Source of the DNA: UBA695 sp042691655
GTDB lineage: Bacteria; Verrucomicrobiota; Verrucomicrobiia; Chthoniobacterales; Chthoniobacteraceae
Assembly: GCA_042691655.1 (NCBI GenBank)
Contig: CP170506.1
Span: forward strand, 3,534,001 to 3,598,000
DNA: 64,000 nt
Direction: 5' to 3'
Under the pieces are notes generated by a model. The model was given only the letters and a program-made list of their open reading frames with translations. It searched no databases and was not told the origin of the DNA. Position numbers and translations under genes: made by a program. Position 1 is the first letter of the stretch. Each line of letters opens with the position of its first letter. Positions 9,226 through 16,950 of the stretch are shown piece by piece.

Positions 9226-9267
9226 GAAAAGACAACACGCGTAGGGTTGGGAATAAATTCAACAAAT

Positions 9268-9305
9268 GCCGGGAAAAGCTGCTATTCCCGGCGGTGTTTT
9301 TCTTT
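9268..9305 (+). terminator. orphan intrinsic terminator-like hairpin
   Basis: An 8-bp GC-rich stem (GCCGGGAA at 9268-9275 with TTCCCGGC at 9285-9292), a 9-nt loop and a following T-rich tract look like an intrinsic terminator on the plus strand. There is no plus-strand gene upstream of it (the autotransporter is read the other way). It may end a short non-coding RNA starting between 9160 and 9260, or be a 5' leader structure of the autotransporter mRNA. The rest of the 9161-9625 gap shows no convincing ORF; a weaker AGGGCG/CGCCCT hairpin lies near 9368. Confidence 0.45.
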
Positions 9306-9625
9306 CGGAAAAACCGGGTTAGCTGTGATGTTTCAATAGGTTGATTTGCTGATTCCCCCCTTCAAAGTCAGGGCGTGTTTGAAGCGCCCTTACTTGGTGC
9401 GCCGACCATCACATACCCAGCCGTTCGTCCACTTCCTTGACGCATCTACGCCGCGCAAGCTGGACCCCGATTTTCCCCCTTTTTGAAGGGCCATCAACCT
9501 TCCCCGCTTCGTAGCCCCCTCTAGGAATCCCGTTTTTCTGCGCTTTTTTCTTGCCGAAAACATCGTTTTCGATGACCCTCTTGGACCTTTCTCGCGGGGA
9601 AATCCGCGTGAATTCCGTAAAAAGT

Positions 9626-9701
9626 GGGGGTTTAGCTCAGTTGGTAGAGCGTCTCGTTCGCAATGAGAAGGTCAGGGGTTCGAATCCCCTAACCTCCACC
9701 A
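9626..9701 (+). tRNA. tRNA-Ala (anticodon CGC), CCA encoded
   Basis: The cloverleaf folds completely: acceptor GGGGGTT/AACCTCC with the alanine-specific G3:U70 pair, D arm GCTC/GAGC, anticodon arm TCTCG-TTCGCAA-TGAGA with anticodon CGC, T arm AGGGG-TTCGAAT-CCCCT, discriminator A and an encoded CCA at 9699-9701. Total 76 nt. It stands at the left border of a region full of mobile-element remains. Confidence 0.96.
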
Positions 9702-9705
9702 CTGC

Positions 9706-9727
9706 AAATCCGTTATTCGGCGGATTT
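9706..9727 (+). terminator. hairpin after tRNA-Ala
   Basis: AAATCCG (9706-9712) pairs with CGGATTT (9721-9727) 4 bp after the tRNA 3' end. The stem ends in TTT; a second AT-rich hairpin follows before the insertion sequence. It probably ends the tRNA transcript. Confidence 0.5.
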
Positions 9728-9762
9728 CCGTGTTTCGTCGAAAAGAAACGGGAAAAACCGGG

Positions 9763-11045
9763 GGGTCTCCACCAAAGAATGGGGAGGAGGTCCGTTTGGG
9801 TGATTTTGTGCTAATTAGCCGCAGGCGGCAAGCACACGGATTTGGTAGTTTCTGAAGTTTCTAAAACCGTAAGCACGGCGTTGGATGAGCTTCATTTTAC
9901 GATGGAAGCCCTCTGTAATGCCATTGTTCCTGGTAAAACGCCACATGCAGGCGATGGGCTCGGCCCAGGAACGAAGGGTGTTGGCCAGAGTGATGAGGGG
10001 CTCGAAGCGGCTGGCGGCAAGCCGGTCGATGAAGCCCAAAAGCTCTTGAGCCAGAGGGCGGCACTCGCGGCGTCTTCTATGCTTTTGGTTGAGATGAGCG
10101 CGCAGGCGGTGCATTTCGGTGTGAAGAGGTTGCAGCGCAGGGTAGGTCGCGAAAAGGCGCTCAAGGCGCAAGGTTTGTACCGGCGTCAGTTTATGAGGGG
10201 CTTTACGGAGCACGGCAAGGGAGGCGACGTTGTTTTTCAAATCGGGCGCGATCTGGCGGGCCAAGGCCATAAAATGATGGATGACGACGCGGATGACATG
10301 GAAGCGGTCGGCGACGATGCGAGCGTTAGGGAACCACTTACGGATCAAGGCGCGGTAAGGGCTGGAGAGGTCGATACAGACCACGCGGACATGCTCCCGG
10401 CCTTGAAGGCGGGCAACGAATGGGGCCAATTGGCGAGGGCTGCGACCGGGCACGACGTTGAAGACGCGGTGTTTTTTGAGATCGACGAAGGTGGTGGCGA
10501 AGCGTTGGCCCTTGTGGAGGGTGTGCTCGTCGACGCCGAGGACCATGGGGCAGCGCAAACTGCTTCGTTCCTTGGCTTTGCGTTCGGTGAACTGGTGGTA
10601 GATGCGCTCAATGGTGGCGCTGCCGATGTGAAGGATGCGGGCCAGAGTGGAGACGCAGATGCCGTTGTCGTGAGCCCGGTAAGTGCTTTCGCGGAAGGGC
10701 TCGCTGCTGTGGCGTCCGGGGAGAAGTCCCGGTAGCGGCGGGACAAAGGAGTGACGGCAATCCAAACAGCGCAACCGCCGGGTATGGACGACCAGAGCGG
10801 TGGGTTCGCCAAAGCGATCGAGGTGGCGTACCTGCTTTTGATACCTGCCTTTGCTGTGGAGGCGGCCGCCTCCACAGCAAGGGCAGGAGCACGTTTGCGC
10901 CTCGGGTTTAACGTGGATTTTTAGAGGCAATGTGGCTTCGGTATATAGTACTTGGTAGCCACTGATTCCGATTCGATTGAGCAGTGAGGTCATTAGCACT
11001 TTCTTTCATCTTTTGACCTCCCTCCCCATTCTTTGATGGAGAGCC
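9763..11045 (-). mobile_element. ISL3-family insertion sequence, left copy
   Basis: 1283 bp with one transposase gene read on the minus strand. The terminal inverted repeats are about 25 bp: GGGTCTCCACCAAAGAATGG at the outer end and, on the other strand, GGCTCTCCATCAAAGAATGG at the inner end near the transposase start. No matching 8-bp direct repeat is seen at its own two borders. The copy is clearly diverged from the right copy at 12253-13535. Confidence 0.9.
9815..10999 (-). CDS. ISL3-family transposase, left copy
   Basis: 394 residues, full length. An N-terminal zinc-ribbon has CPCCGGG (residues ~40) and a second CLDC pair, followed by a helix-turn-helix (ICVSTLARILHIGSATIERIYH) and a DDE-type catalytic core: first Asp in GVDEHTLHKG, second in CIDLSSPYRALI, and the Glu in NNGITEGFHRKMKLIQRR. 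It differs from the right copy by about twenty residues (for example NNVASL against NNIGSL), so the two are not a recent duplication. The frame is intact and could be active. Confidence 0.95.
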   Translation of the reverse strand: MLMTSLLNRIGISGYQVLYTEATLPLKIHVKPEAQTCSCPCCGGGRLHSKGRYQKQVRHLDRFGEPTALVVHTRRLRCLDCRHSFVPPLPGLLPGRHSSEPFRESTYRAHDNGICVSTLARILHIGSATIERIYHQFTERKAKERSSLRCPMVLGVDEHTLHKGQRFATTFVDLKKHRVFNVVPGRSPRQLAPFVARLQGREHVRVVCIDLSSPYRALIRKWFPNARIVADRFHVIRVVIHHFMALARQIAPDLKNNVASLAVLRKAPHKLTPVQTLRLERLFATYPALQPLHTEMHRLRAHLNQKHRRRRECRPLAQELLGFIDRLAASRFEPLITLANTLRSWAEPIACMWRFTRNNGITEGFHRKMKLIQRRAYGFRNFRNYQIRVLAACG

Positions 11046-12191
11046 GTTTTCCCACCAGTGTGGGAGATAAACTGCATTTTCCATTGCGCATAGAGCGTAA
11101 ACGATGAGTGCCTGCATTCGATTCTCTGGCGGAATCGACTCGAACGACTCAACAAATGCACGGCACGTTTTTGTCTGGCACTCGGACCCGATCACAACGA
11201 GCGTTCGACCATCTTTAATCGTAATCGTAAGCGATAACCATTCAAGTAGACCAGGGCCAACTGGGTTTTGAATCCGTTTGCCGTGGAGGTCATGGTGTGG
11301 ACCAAATGCCAAGGTGCCGACGATTGGTGGCGGTTGGTCTGCTTCCCACGCATGTAGATAGCAACCTGCATATGCACCTGAAAGGAATATTCTATCGCAC
11401 TCGGATTTGATGCAGTTAATTTCTAACTTGTCCCGTTTATTCGCTTCGAGACTGCGCCGTAAATCCTTCGCATCCCTTACATATGGCGTTAAGGAAAGAT
11501 CATTATAAATTTTCTCTAGTTTTTGATATTCAAAATTCCGCCGGTGATATTCAAAAAGAACGGAGCGATAGTGGAACAAGAATAACTGCTTTGTGCTTGC
11601 CGTAAACTTTTCGACTTCTATGGGATAAAATAGTTCTGTATCATGTCGATTGCAGACTCCATAAAAAGTGGTTGCTACCCTGACTCCTATTCGGTCAGGA
11701 ATCATAAAATTTCGTTTGTCGGTTTTTCCACCAAGGATTATGCCATAAACATGGCGATCTGCGGTCGATAGCTTGGTCAATTCGCTCCGCTGAATTGTGT
11801 GAGCGGCTATCGCTGGTCCGCTGCAATTCCCCAAATGTTGAGCTAAGCAAATCTTAGGAGTCCTGTATCCCAAGCCAGCATGTATCGCAGGCATCAGCTT
11901 GGGGGTGATTTCTGCGTCATGTCTTTTGTTGAGGACCAGCGTGAGACGTGGCGCATAAGGAATAGAATGATACTTATCATCCAATATAAAAAACTCTCTC
12001 GTCAAAACGGATGGACAACAGTAGCCCGTGACGAAACGGTCGTGGCCTCTACAACTTCCAATCAGAGTCGGTCGGGAGATGATAATATGCCTAGGAAGTT
12101 CGGCTAGAAAATCCAAAGCACGGGACTTCTTGTTCGTGCGTCCCCACCGTTCAAGTTGCCGCATCTCTCGTTCTGTTAGGTGTCTTGGCAT
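10908..12191 (-). CDS. cargo protein of unknown function between two inverted IS copies, C-terminus fused into IS
   Basis: 427 residues, of which about 382 are native. From the inner IS border at 11045 the frame runs into insertion-sequence DNA, giving a 45-residue IS-encoded tail, so the original C-terminus has been replaced. I do not recognise the family with certainty. A Cys/His-rich centre is visible: ICLAQHLGNCSGPAIAAHT, then QRSELTKL...DRHVYG, and later ATTFYGVCNRHDTELFYPIE. Such C-x-C...H...GxCxxHD patterns resemble zinc-binding HNH/treble-clef proteins seen as accessory cargo. There is no signal peptide or membrane segment. Its codon use is visibly more AT-rich than the flanking genes, suggesting recent transfer. 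A defence or DNA-processing role is possible but unproven. Confidence 0.6.
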   Translation of the reverse strand: MPRHLTEREMRQLERWGRTNKKSRALDFLAELPRHIIISRPTLIGSCRGHDRFVTGYCCPSVLTREFFILDDKYHSIPYAPRLTLVLNKRHDAEITPKLMPAIHAGLGYRTPKICLAQHLGNCSGPAIAAHTIQRSELTKLSTADRHVYGIILGGKTDKRNFMIPDRIGVRVATTFYGVCNRHDTELFYPIEVEKFTASTKQLFLFHYRSVLFEYHRRNFEYQKLEKIYNDLSLTPYVRDAKDLRRSLEANKRDKLEINCIKSECDRIFLSGAYAGCYLHAWEADQPPPIVGTLAFGPHHDLHGKRIQNPVGPGLLEWLSLTITIKDGRTLVVIGSECQTKTCRAFVESFESIPPENRMQALIVYALCAMENAVYLPHWWENGSPSKNGEGGQKMKESANDLTAQSNRNQWLPSTIYRSHIASKNPR

Positions 12192-12298
12192 ATCTGCTCT
12201 ATGTGTGAGTCGGGGGGCGACTCTTGAAACTTGACGGTTTAGGAGGTTTTTCGGCTCTCCATCAAAGAATGGGGAGGGAGGTCAAAAGATGAAAGAAA

Positions 12299-13483
12299 GT
12301 GCTAATGACCTCACTGCTCAATCGAATCGGAATCAGTGGCTACCAGGTACTATATACCGAAGCCACATTGCCTCTTAAAATCCACGTTAAACCCGAAGCG
12401 CGAACCTCCTCCTGCCCTTGCTGTGGAGGCGGCCGCCTCCACAGCAAGGGCAGGTATCAAAAGCAGGTACGCCACCTCGATCGCTTTGGCGAACCCACCG
12501 CTCTGGTCGTCCATACCCGGCGGTTGCGCTGTTTGGATTGTCGGCACTCCTTTGTTCCACCGCTACCGGGACTTCTCCCCGGACGCCACAGCAGCGAGCC
12601 ATTCCGCGAAAGCACTTACCGGGCTCACGACAACGGCATCTGCGTCTCCACTCTGGCCCGCATCCTTCACATCGGCAGCGCCACCATTGAGCGCATCTAC
12701 CACCAGTTCACCGAGCGCAAAGCCAAGGAACGAAGCAGGTTGCGCTGCCCCATGGTCCTCGGCATCGACGAGCACACCCTCCACAAGGGCCAACGCTTCG
12801 CCACTACCTTCGTTGATCTTAAAAACCACCGTGTCTTCAACGTTGTCCCTGGCCGCAGCCCTCGCGAATTGGCCCCATTGGTTGCCCGCCTTCAAGGCCG
12901 GGAGCATGTCCGCGTGGTCTGTATCGACCTCTCCAGCCCTTACCGAGCCTTGATCCGTAAGTGGTTCCCTAACGCTCGCATCGTCGCCGACCGCTTCCAC
13001 GTCATCCGCGTCGTCATCCATCATTTTATGGCCTTGGCACGGCAGATCGCCCCTGACTTGAAAAATAACATCGGCTCTCTTGCCGTCCTCCGCAAAGCCC
13101 CAAATAAGCTAACTGCGGCCCAACACTTGCGCCTCGCGCGGCTTTTCGCCGCCTACCCTGCATTGGAGCCTCTGCACGCCGAAATGCACCACCTGCGCGC
13201 TCTCCTCAACCAAAAGCACAGAAGGCGCCGCGAATGCCGCCCTCTGGCTCAAGAGCTTTTGGGCTTTATCAACCGCCTCACCACCAGCCGCTTCGAGCCC
13301 CTCATCACTCTGGCCCATACCCTTCGTTCCTGGGCCGAGCCCATCGCCTGCATGTGGCGTTTTACCAGGAACAACGGCATTACAGAGGGCTTCCACCGTA
13401 AAATGAAACTCATCCAACGCCGCGCTTACGGCTTTAGAAACTTCTCCAACTACCAAATCCGTGTGCTTGCCGCCTGCGGCTAA
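12299..13483 (+). CDS. ISL3-family transposase, right copy
   Basis: 394 residues with the same organisation as the left copy: N-terminal zinc ribbon (CPCCGGGRLHSKGR), helix-turn-helix near residue 115-135 and a DDE core with Asp in GIDEHTLHKG, Asp in CIDLSSPYRALI and Glu in NNGITEGFHRKM. The sequence that encodes the zinc-ribbon is a 44-bp perfect palindrome in this copy. The start is probably at or near 12299, about 46 bp inside the IS end. The frame is intact. Confidence 0.95.
   Translation: MLMTSLLNRIGISGYQVLYTEATLPLKIHVKPEARTSSCPCCGGGRLHSKGRYQKQVRHLDRFGEPTALVVHTRRLRCLDCRHSFVPPLPGLLPGRHSSEPFRESTYRAHDNGICVSTLARILHIGSATIERIYHQFTERKAKERSRLRCPMVLGIDEHTLHKGQRFATTFVDLKNHRVFNVVPGRSPRELAPLVARLQGREHVRVVCIDLSSPYRALIRKWFPNARIVADRFHVIRVVIHHFMALARQIAPDLKNNIGSLAVLRKAPNKLTAAQHLRLARLFAAYPALEPLHAEMHHLRALLNQKHRRRRECRPLAQELLGFINRLTTSRFEPLITLAHTLRSWAEPIACMWRFTRNNGITEGFHRKMKLIQRRAYGFRNFSNYQIRVLAACG
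12411..12454. repeat. 44-bp perfect palindrome inside the transposase gene
   Basis: The stretch is identical to its own reverse complement; its centre is GGAGGCGGCCGCCTCC and its arms are CCTGCCCTTGCTGT and the complement. It encodes part of the zinc-ribbon (residues CPCCGGGRLHSKGR). The left IS copy keeps the palindrome at 10854-10897 with one mismatch, in a C-to-T position of one arm. It would fold into a very stable mRNA hairpin or DNA cruciform near the 5' end of the gene. Confidence 0.85.
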
Positions 13484-13537
13484 TTAGCACAATATCACCA
13501 TATCTTCCTCCCTCCCCATTCTTTGGTGGAGACCCGG

Positions 13538-13560
13538 GAATCCCCTACCCCCCCACCACT
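13538..13560 (+). repeat. tRNA 3'-end-like fragment beside the right IS
   Basis: The segment starts with GAATCCCCTA and ends in ACCACT, as does the 3' end of tRNA-Ala at 9682-9703, with a C-run of seven in place of ACCTCC. It begins 3 bp outside the right IS. It is either an attachment-site copy left by an integrative element at tRNA-Ala or the stump of a second tRNA whose 5' part was lost. Confidence 0.5.
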
Positions 13561-13618
13561 TCAACATAAGTCGTTGAAGGGAAGCTCCTGGAACAGATGT
13601 CCAGGGGCGATAAAAAAA

Positions 13619-13700
13619 TGCCGGGGAGGGGACTCGAACCCCTAAGGATTGCTCCACCAGATCCTAAGTCTGGCGCGTCTGCCAATTTCGCCACCCCGGC
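13619..13700 (-). tRNA. tRNA-Leu (anticodon TAG)
   Basis: On the minus strand the sequence folds as a class II tRNA: acceptor GCCGGGG/CCCCGGC, D arm with AAATTGGCAGA, anticodon arm CCAGA-CTTAGGA-TCTGG giving TAG, a long variable arm (TGGAGCAATCCTTA) and a T arm AGGGG-TTCGAGT-CCCCT. Discriminator A; CCA is not encoded (followed by TTT). Confidence 0.95.
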
Positions 13701-13747
13701 TTAGCTGAAAATGCCCCACGCACTTTGATTTGTGCTAGAGCTACGGT

Positions 13748-14440
13748 ATGAAACGTAGCGCAACGCCGATGAACGGCGAAACCACTAGCACAAGCTGCAG
13801 CTCAGCGGGATATGGCGAGCAGTTTATGGCTGTTCGCGATTCACGCAAGCGCAGAGTGCCGGGTTTTTACGTTCGCAACGGGCGCTATTATGCGCAGCTC
13901 TGGGTGCCTCGCGAGGACGTACAGAAGACGGTGCGGCGATTTTCCCTCGTTACTCCGAAGGGGGTGCCTGCGACGAATCTGGTGGAGGCGAAGGAGTCCG
14001 CTGATATTCTCCGCAATGATCGCCGGGAAAAAGTGCTCCCGACGAGTGGGAACAAGCCGAAATTCGCCGATTACGTCTAAACCTATTTTGCCAAACCGAC
14101 CACCGCCGCGGAGAAAGAGGGGACGCTGGAAAACAAGCGGCAGGCGCTCAAGCGGTGGAAGGCGCACCTTGGAAATGTTCGCGTTGACCGGATCGAGGAC
14201 AGCGACATTGCCTCGTTCCGTGACAAACGACTCCGCGATGGCGCTCATGCCCGCACGGTTAACCTTGATTTGATTGCGCTCCGCAATGTTTTGAAGGCAG
14301 CGGTCGAAGACAACTACCTCCGCGAGATGCCGAAGGCAAAGACATTGAAAGCGCCGAAGCCTGAAAGACGTCCGTTGCTCACGCCGGAGCAATTTGCCGC
14401 CTTGCTTGCCGCTATCTGCTGGCCTATCAAAATGGATCGC
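13748..14440 (+). pseudogene. tyrosine-type integrase, broken remnant
   Basis: The N-terminal part (110 residues, MKRSATPMNG...; motif GFYVRNGRYYAQLWV) is an arm-binding domain of a tyrosine recombinase. An in-frame TAA at 14078-14080 interrupts it after FADYV, and the same frame continues as the SAM-like core-binding domain (KRWKAHLGNVRVDRIEDSDIA, TVNLDLIALRNVLKAA) up to LLTPEQFAALLAA near 14415. After this the homology stops: the catalytic R...HxxR...Y domain is missing and the following residues are unrelated. One nonsense mutation plus a 3' deletion make the gene dead. It marks an old integrative element near the tRNA genes. Confidence 0.85.
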
Positions 14441-14594
14441 GGGCAGTCTGTTGGCGCGATTCTCCGGGCTCCATATTCGAAAATTGCGGCTTCTGCCTGC
14501 TACCCGGAGCTCCCCACGTCCGTCGTAATTTCAACCGATCACGGTGATTCTAGATTCGCTGAGGGAAAGGTATCCCGCATTTGCGATTTCTCGG

Positions 14595-14711
14595 ATGGAA
14601 CAAACCGAAAGCAGAGCACTGCCTATGCCTCAAGACAAACATTTCCAAAGCATATCCCCGGATCAATGGAACGCGAAGATGATTTGCGCTTGGTGTAAAA
14701 AAGTCTACTAA
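14595..14711 (+). pseudogene. 38-residue fragment with CxWCKK motif
   Basis: A small frame (ATG 14595, TAA 14709) ends in MICAWCKKVY. A cysteine pair of the type ICxYCKKIRDDKGYW is common near the C-terminus of PAS/receiver signalling proteins, so this looks like a cut piece of such a gene rather than a real small protein. It overlaps, in another frame, the meaningless tail of the integrase remnant. The interval 14441-14830 holds no intact gene. Confidence 0.3.
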
Positions 14712-14831
14712 AAATCATTTTCCATATGTAAACCCAGACATATAGTTTGCACACAATCATATCCCTTAACATTTCTGATATTAAACTCAAAGCAACGAAG
14801 TGGACACGGCTCCTAATAGAACAAAAATACA

Positions 14832-14865
14832 GCGCCGAATCCGTCCAAAAGGCCGGATTCGGCGC
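14832..14865 (-). terminator. strong intrinsic terminator for the GH128 gene
   Basis: GCGCCGAATCCG (14832-14843) pairs perfectly with CGGATTCGGCGC (14854-14865), a 12-bp GC-rich stem with a 10-nt loop. On the minus strand it is followed by TGTATTTTTGTT, fitting transcription end of the GH128 gene, whose stop is 43 bp upstream. Confidence 0.85.
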
Positions 14866-14907
14866 GCCTGCGAGCTTCTACTCCCTATGGCTCTTACAGG
14901 AAAACTT

Positions 14908-16176
14908 TCATTGCTTGGAAAACTCAATCCAATTGATGGACTGAAATGACGCCGCCGTTTGAACCCGGATGGTCTGAGCACCAGCAGGAAGCGCCACAGA
15001 TGCATTTACGGTTTGCCAGTCTTTCTGTGTCGACTCCGCAGAAGCCAGAACCTTTCCATCTTTGATAATCTCAAACTTAGCCGTCTGCCCCCCGACACGG
15101 AGCGCGATGTTATAGGTTCCCGCGGAATCGACCTGAATGTTATATTCCAGCGATCCATTCGGCTCCGTGGAGGTCATCCGGAATACCCCATTGGTATCGG
15201 TGGTCGGCTCGATCTCCATTTTTTCCAAATGCACGTAATTTTCCGCCTGGAGCCTTCCGGGAATGCGGTAATAGAGATCGGCATCATGAGGAGGGAGGGC
15301 GACATAAGCCTCCCCCATAGGCGTCAGCTTACCCGACGCTTTTTCAAATAAACTGATTTTGGGATTGCCGTCGACCCGCTCCTTAAACCATGCATACCCC
15401 TGCACGTAGGGCGTACGCTCCAGGAAGTCCGTCGCCTGAATCAGGTAAAGGCGCGCGGCCTCCGGCGTTGGAGCCTTCCATTCCGCGTATTCCGTTACCC
15501 ATACTGGGCAGCCAAACTCCTTATGCAAAAGATCCACTCCCCAGCGAAGTTCTCCAATAGAACCGTAGCTGTGAAAAGACGTGGCGGGAACTTTGGCATC
15601 GCCAACTTCATGATAGAACGCCTTGAGAAAAGGCATCATAAAAGTATAGGTTAGCTTTTTCTTTTCGATGGGATCGTATGCTGTAATGCTATCGTTTTCC
15701 GCCGATCCCAGGGACATGTTGGGTCCAATCACCGGAATGCCGTTCCGATCCCCAATCCCTTTGATGGAGCGAAACAGTCGTGCAGTATCCTTGGGCGCAA
15801 TGAAGGCTTGCCCTTTTAAATTAGGCTCATTGATGCCGAGGATATACCGGGGCTTGACCGGAACCGACGATAAATACCTTTGAAGCCCCGACAAATCCGC
15901 AGGACGATCACCCCAAGCCATGGGGATAAACTCAACCGGGATACCCGGCGGCAACTTATCCTTAAATTCGTAATGCCAGTTGTAAAACCACGATACGCCA
16001 GGGGCTAAAGCTTTGAAATCCTCTGCAGAGAGCTGGTTGGCACACAAGCCGCGTTTCCGGCTTTGCACTTTTTGGCCGCAATCCACAACACGAATACTCG
16101 CAGCATCCTGGGCTATCGCGAGAAGGTTGCCTATCAATATAACAATACCTACTAAGAGTGCAGAAGTTTTTCGCAT
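14908..16176 (-). CDS. GH128 endo-beta-1,3-glucanase with C-terminal CBM6-like domain, secreted
   Basis: 422 residues from the ATG at 16176, which starts directly with a signal peptide (MRKTSALLVGIVILIGN; an ATG 57 bp further up is possible). The catalytic part (about 30-285) has the GH128/'Glyco_hydro_cc' pattern: SWFYNWHYEF, FIPMAWGDRP, then GINEPN with Glu117 as presumed acid/base and WVTEYAEW with Glu229 as presumed nucleophile. The C-terminal ~130 residues (RLQAENYVHLEKM onwards) are a CBM6-like beta-sandwich. GH128 enzymes cut beta-1,3-glucans such as laminarin, curdlan or fungal glucan. It has its own operator-bearing promoter at 16293-16320 and its own terminator. Confidence 0.85.
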   Translation of the reverse strand: MRKTSALLVGIVILIGNLLAIAQDAASIRVVDCGQKVQSRKRGLCANQLSAEDFKALAPGVSWFYNWHYEFKDKLPPGIPVEFIPMAWGDRPADLSGLQRYLSSVPVKPRYILGINEPNLKGQAFIAPKDTARLFRSIKGIGDRNGIPVIGPNMSLGSAENDSITAYDPIEKKKLTYTFMMPFLKAFYHEVGDAKVPATSFHSYGSIGELRWGVDLLHKEFGCPVWVTEYAEWKAPTPEAARLYLIQATDFLERTPYVQGYAWFKERVDGNPKISLFEKASGKLTPMGEAYVALPPHDADLYYRIPGRLQAENYVHLEKMEIEPTTDTNGVFRMTSTEPNGSLEYNIQVDSAGTYNIALRVGGQTAKFEIIKDGKVLASAESTQKDWQTVNASVALPAGAQTIRVQTAASFQSINWIEFSKQ

Positions 16177-16292
16177 AGATGGGGGGAAGAATAACGGTTT
16201 GAGAGAAACCCAACGGTGGATTTGAACGGCCAAATCAATGGTCTTATACCGCCTTGCAGGTTCTTATCGAATCCTCCTTAATTTCACGGGAA

Positions 16293-16320
16293 AGTCAACG
16301 CTTTTGTGCATCAAATTGCA
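16293..16320 (-). promoter_or_regulatory. LacI-type operator (variant) and -35 box of the GH128 gene
   Basis: TGCA-TCAAAT-TGCA at 16307-16320 is the same TGCA-N6-TGCA dyad as the locus operator with a different centre; with flanking bases it reads GTGCATCAAATTGCAC. On the minus strand it is followed after 8 bp by TTGACT (16298-16293), a near-consensus -35. No good -10 is seen at 16-18 bp spacing. Confidence 0.7.
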
Positions 16321-16348
16321 CTGATCGACACTCTCCCTGCAAATGCAA

Positions 16349-16385
16349 AAAGCTGGCGCCCCCTGCTGATGGGAACGCCAGCTTT
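16349..16385 (-). terminator. intrinsic terminator after the small TPR gene
   Basis: AAAGCTGGCG (16349-16358) pairs with CGCCAGCTTT (16376-16385); on the minus strand the stem ends in TTTTT. It lies 16 bp past the stop of the minus-strand gene. Confidence 0.85.
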
Positions 16386-16400
16386 AAATGGATAAACAAG

Positions 16401-16916
16401 CTACTTCAGCGAATCGAACTCCAGGGCCTTCACGCGCTCCTTTGCGCTGTCAGCGGGGCTCCAGAACCACCCCTTGGTGTCGTAGCACTTGGCATATTGC
16501 AAGTTTTCCGAAACAAATTTATAGGCTTCGACTGCATCCTTGGGCTTGCCTTGCGCTTCAAGGGATTTTCCAAGGATGAAGTAACAGGTGCCGACATCGT
16601 TCAGAGCCCAGTTGGCAAACACCTTCGCCTTATCGTCGGTGGCGGGCGGAGCCGTAAGAGCCTTCTGCATCTCAACCGCTTTCGCCTTGAACATTTCAAT
16701 GCATTTTCCGGTATAACCGGCAACTTCTTCGTAGCGCTTACCGTCCAGAGCCTGCCATGCCTTGGTGGTTAATGTTGACGAACTGAAGTCACCAAAGTTG
16801 AGCTGCGCGGACGGGGAGCCGGATGCCGCGGGATCCTGCGCGCAAACGCTACGGGGTTGAATGAGGGTGAACGCGGCAGTCACCGCGCATAGTGTGATAA
16901 CGGGGAGGAGTTTCAT
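16401..16916 (-). CDS. small secreted TPR-like protein
   Basis: 171 residues from the ATG at 16916. A signal peptide (MKLLPVITLCAVTAAFTLI, cut near SVCAQ) is followed by LNFGDFSSSTLTTKAWQAL and two helical TPR-like units (AWQALDGKRYEEVAGYTG; TCYFILGKSLEAQGKPKDAV), ending with CYDTKGWFWSPADSAKERV. Related small TPR proteins occur beside glycan-degradation genes in Verrucomicrobia and Lentisphaerae; their role is not known. It has its own operator and -35 box upstream and its own terminator, so it is a monocistronic member of the operator-defined regulon. Confidence 0.75.
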   Translation of the reverse strand: MKLLPVITLCAVTAAFTLIQPRSVCAQDPAASGSPSAQLNFGDFSSSTLTTKAWQALDGKRYEEVAGYTGKCIEMFKAKAVEMQKALTAPPATDDKAKVFANWALNDVGTCYFILGKSLEAQGKPKDAVEAYKFVSENLQYAKCYDTKGWFWSPADSAKERVKALEFDSLK

Positions 16917-16950
16917 GGCGGGGGGCAAGTTAGCACCCAGATGCCCCCGG

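Larger units (their letters stand above)
12253..13535 (+). mobile_element. ISL3-family insertion sequence, right copy
   Basis: 1283 bp, the same length and end sequences as the left copy but inverted: GGCTCTCCATCAAAGAATGG at 12253 and the complement of GGGTCTCCACCAAAGAATGG at its right end. With the left copy it encloses about 1.2 kb. The 8 bp before it (GGTTTTTC, 12245-12252) are the reverse complement of GAAAAACC at 9752-9759, just outside the left copy. Confidence 0.9.

Noticed and set aside
9763..13535. Classic composite transposon with matching outer 8-bp direct repeats
   Set aside because: The outer flanks (AAACCGGG and GGGAATCC) do not match, and neither IS copy has matching borders.
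13619..13700. tRNA-Leu as the integration site of the dead integrase
   Set aside because: The integrase lies on the 5' side of the tRNA, and no second copy of its 3' end was seen nearby.
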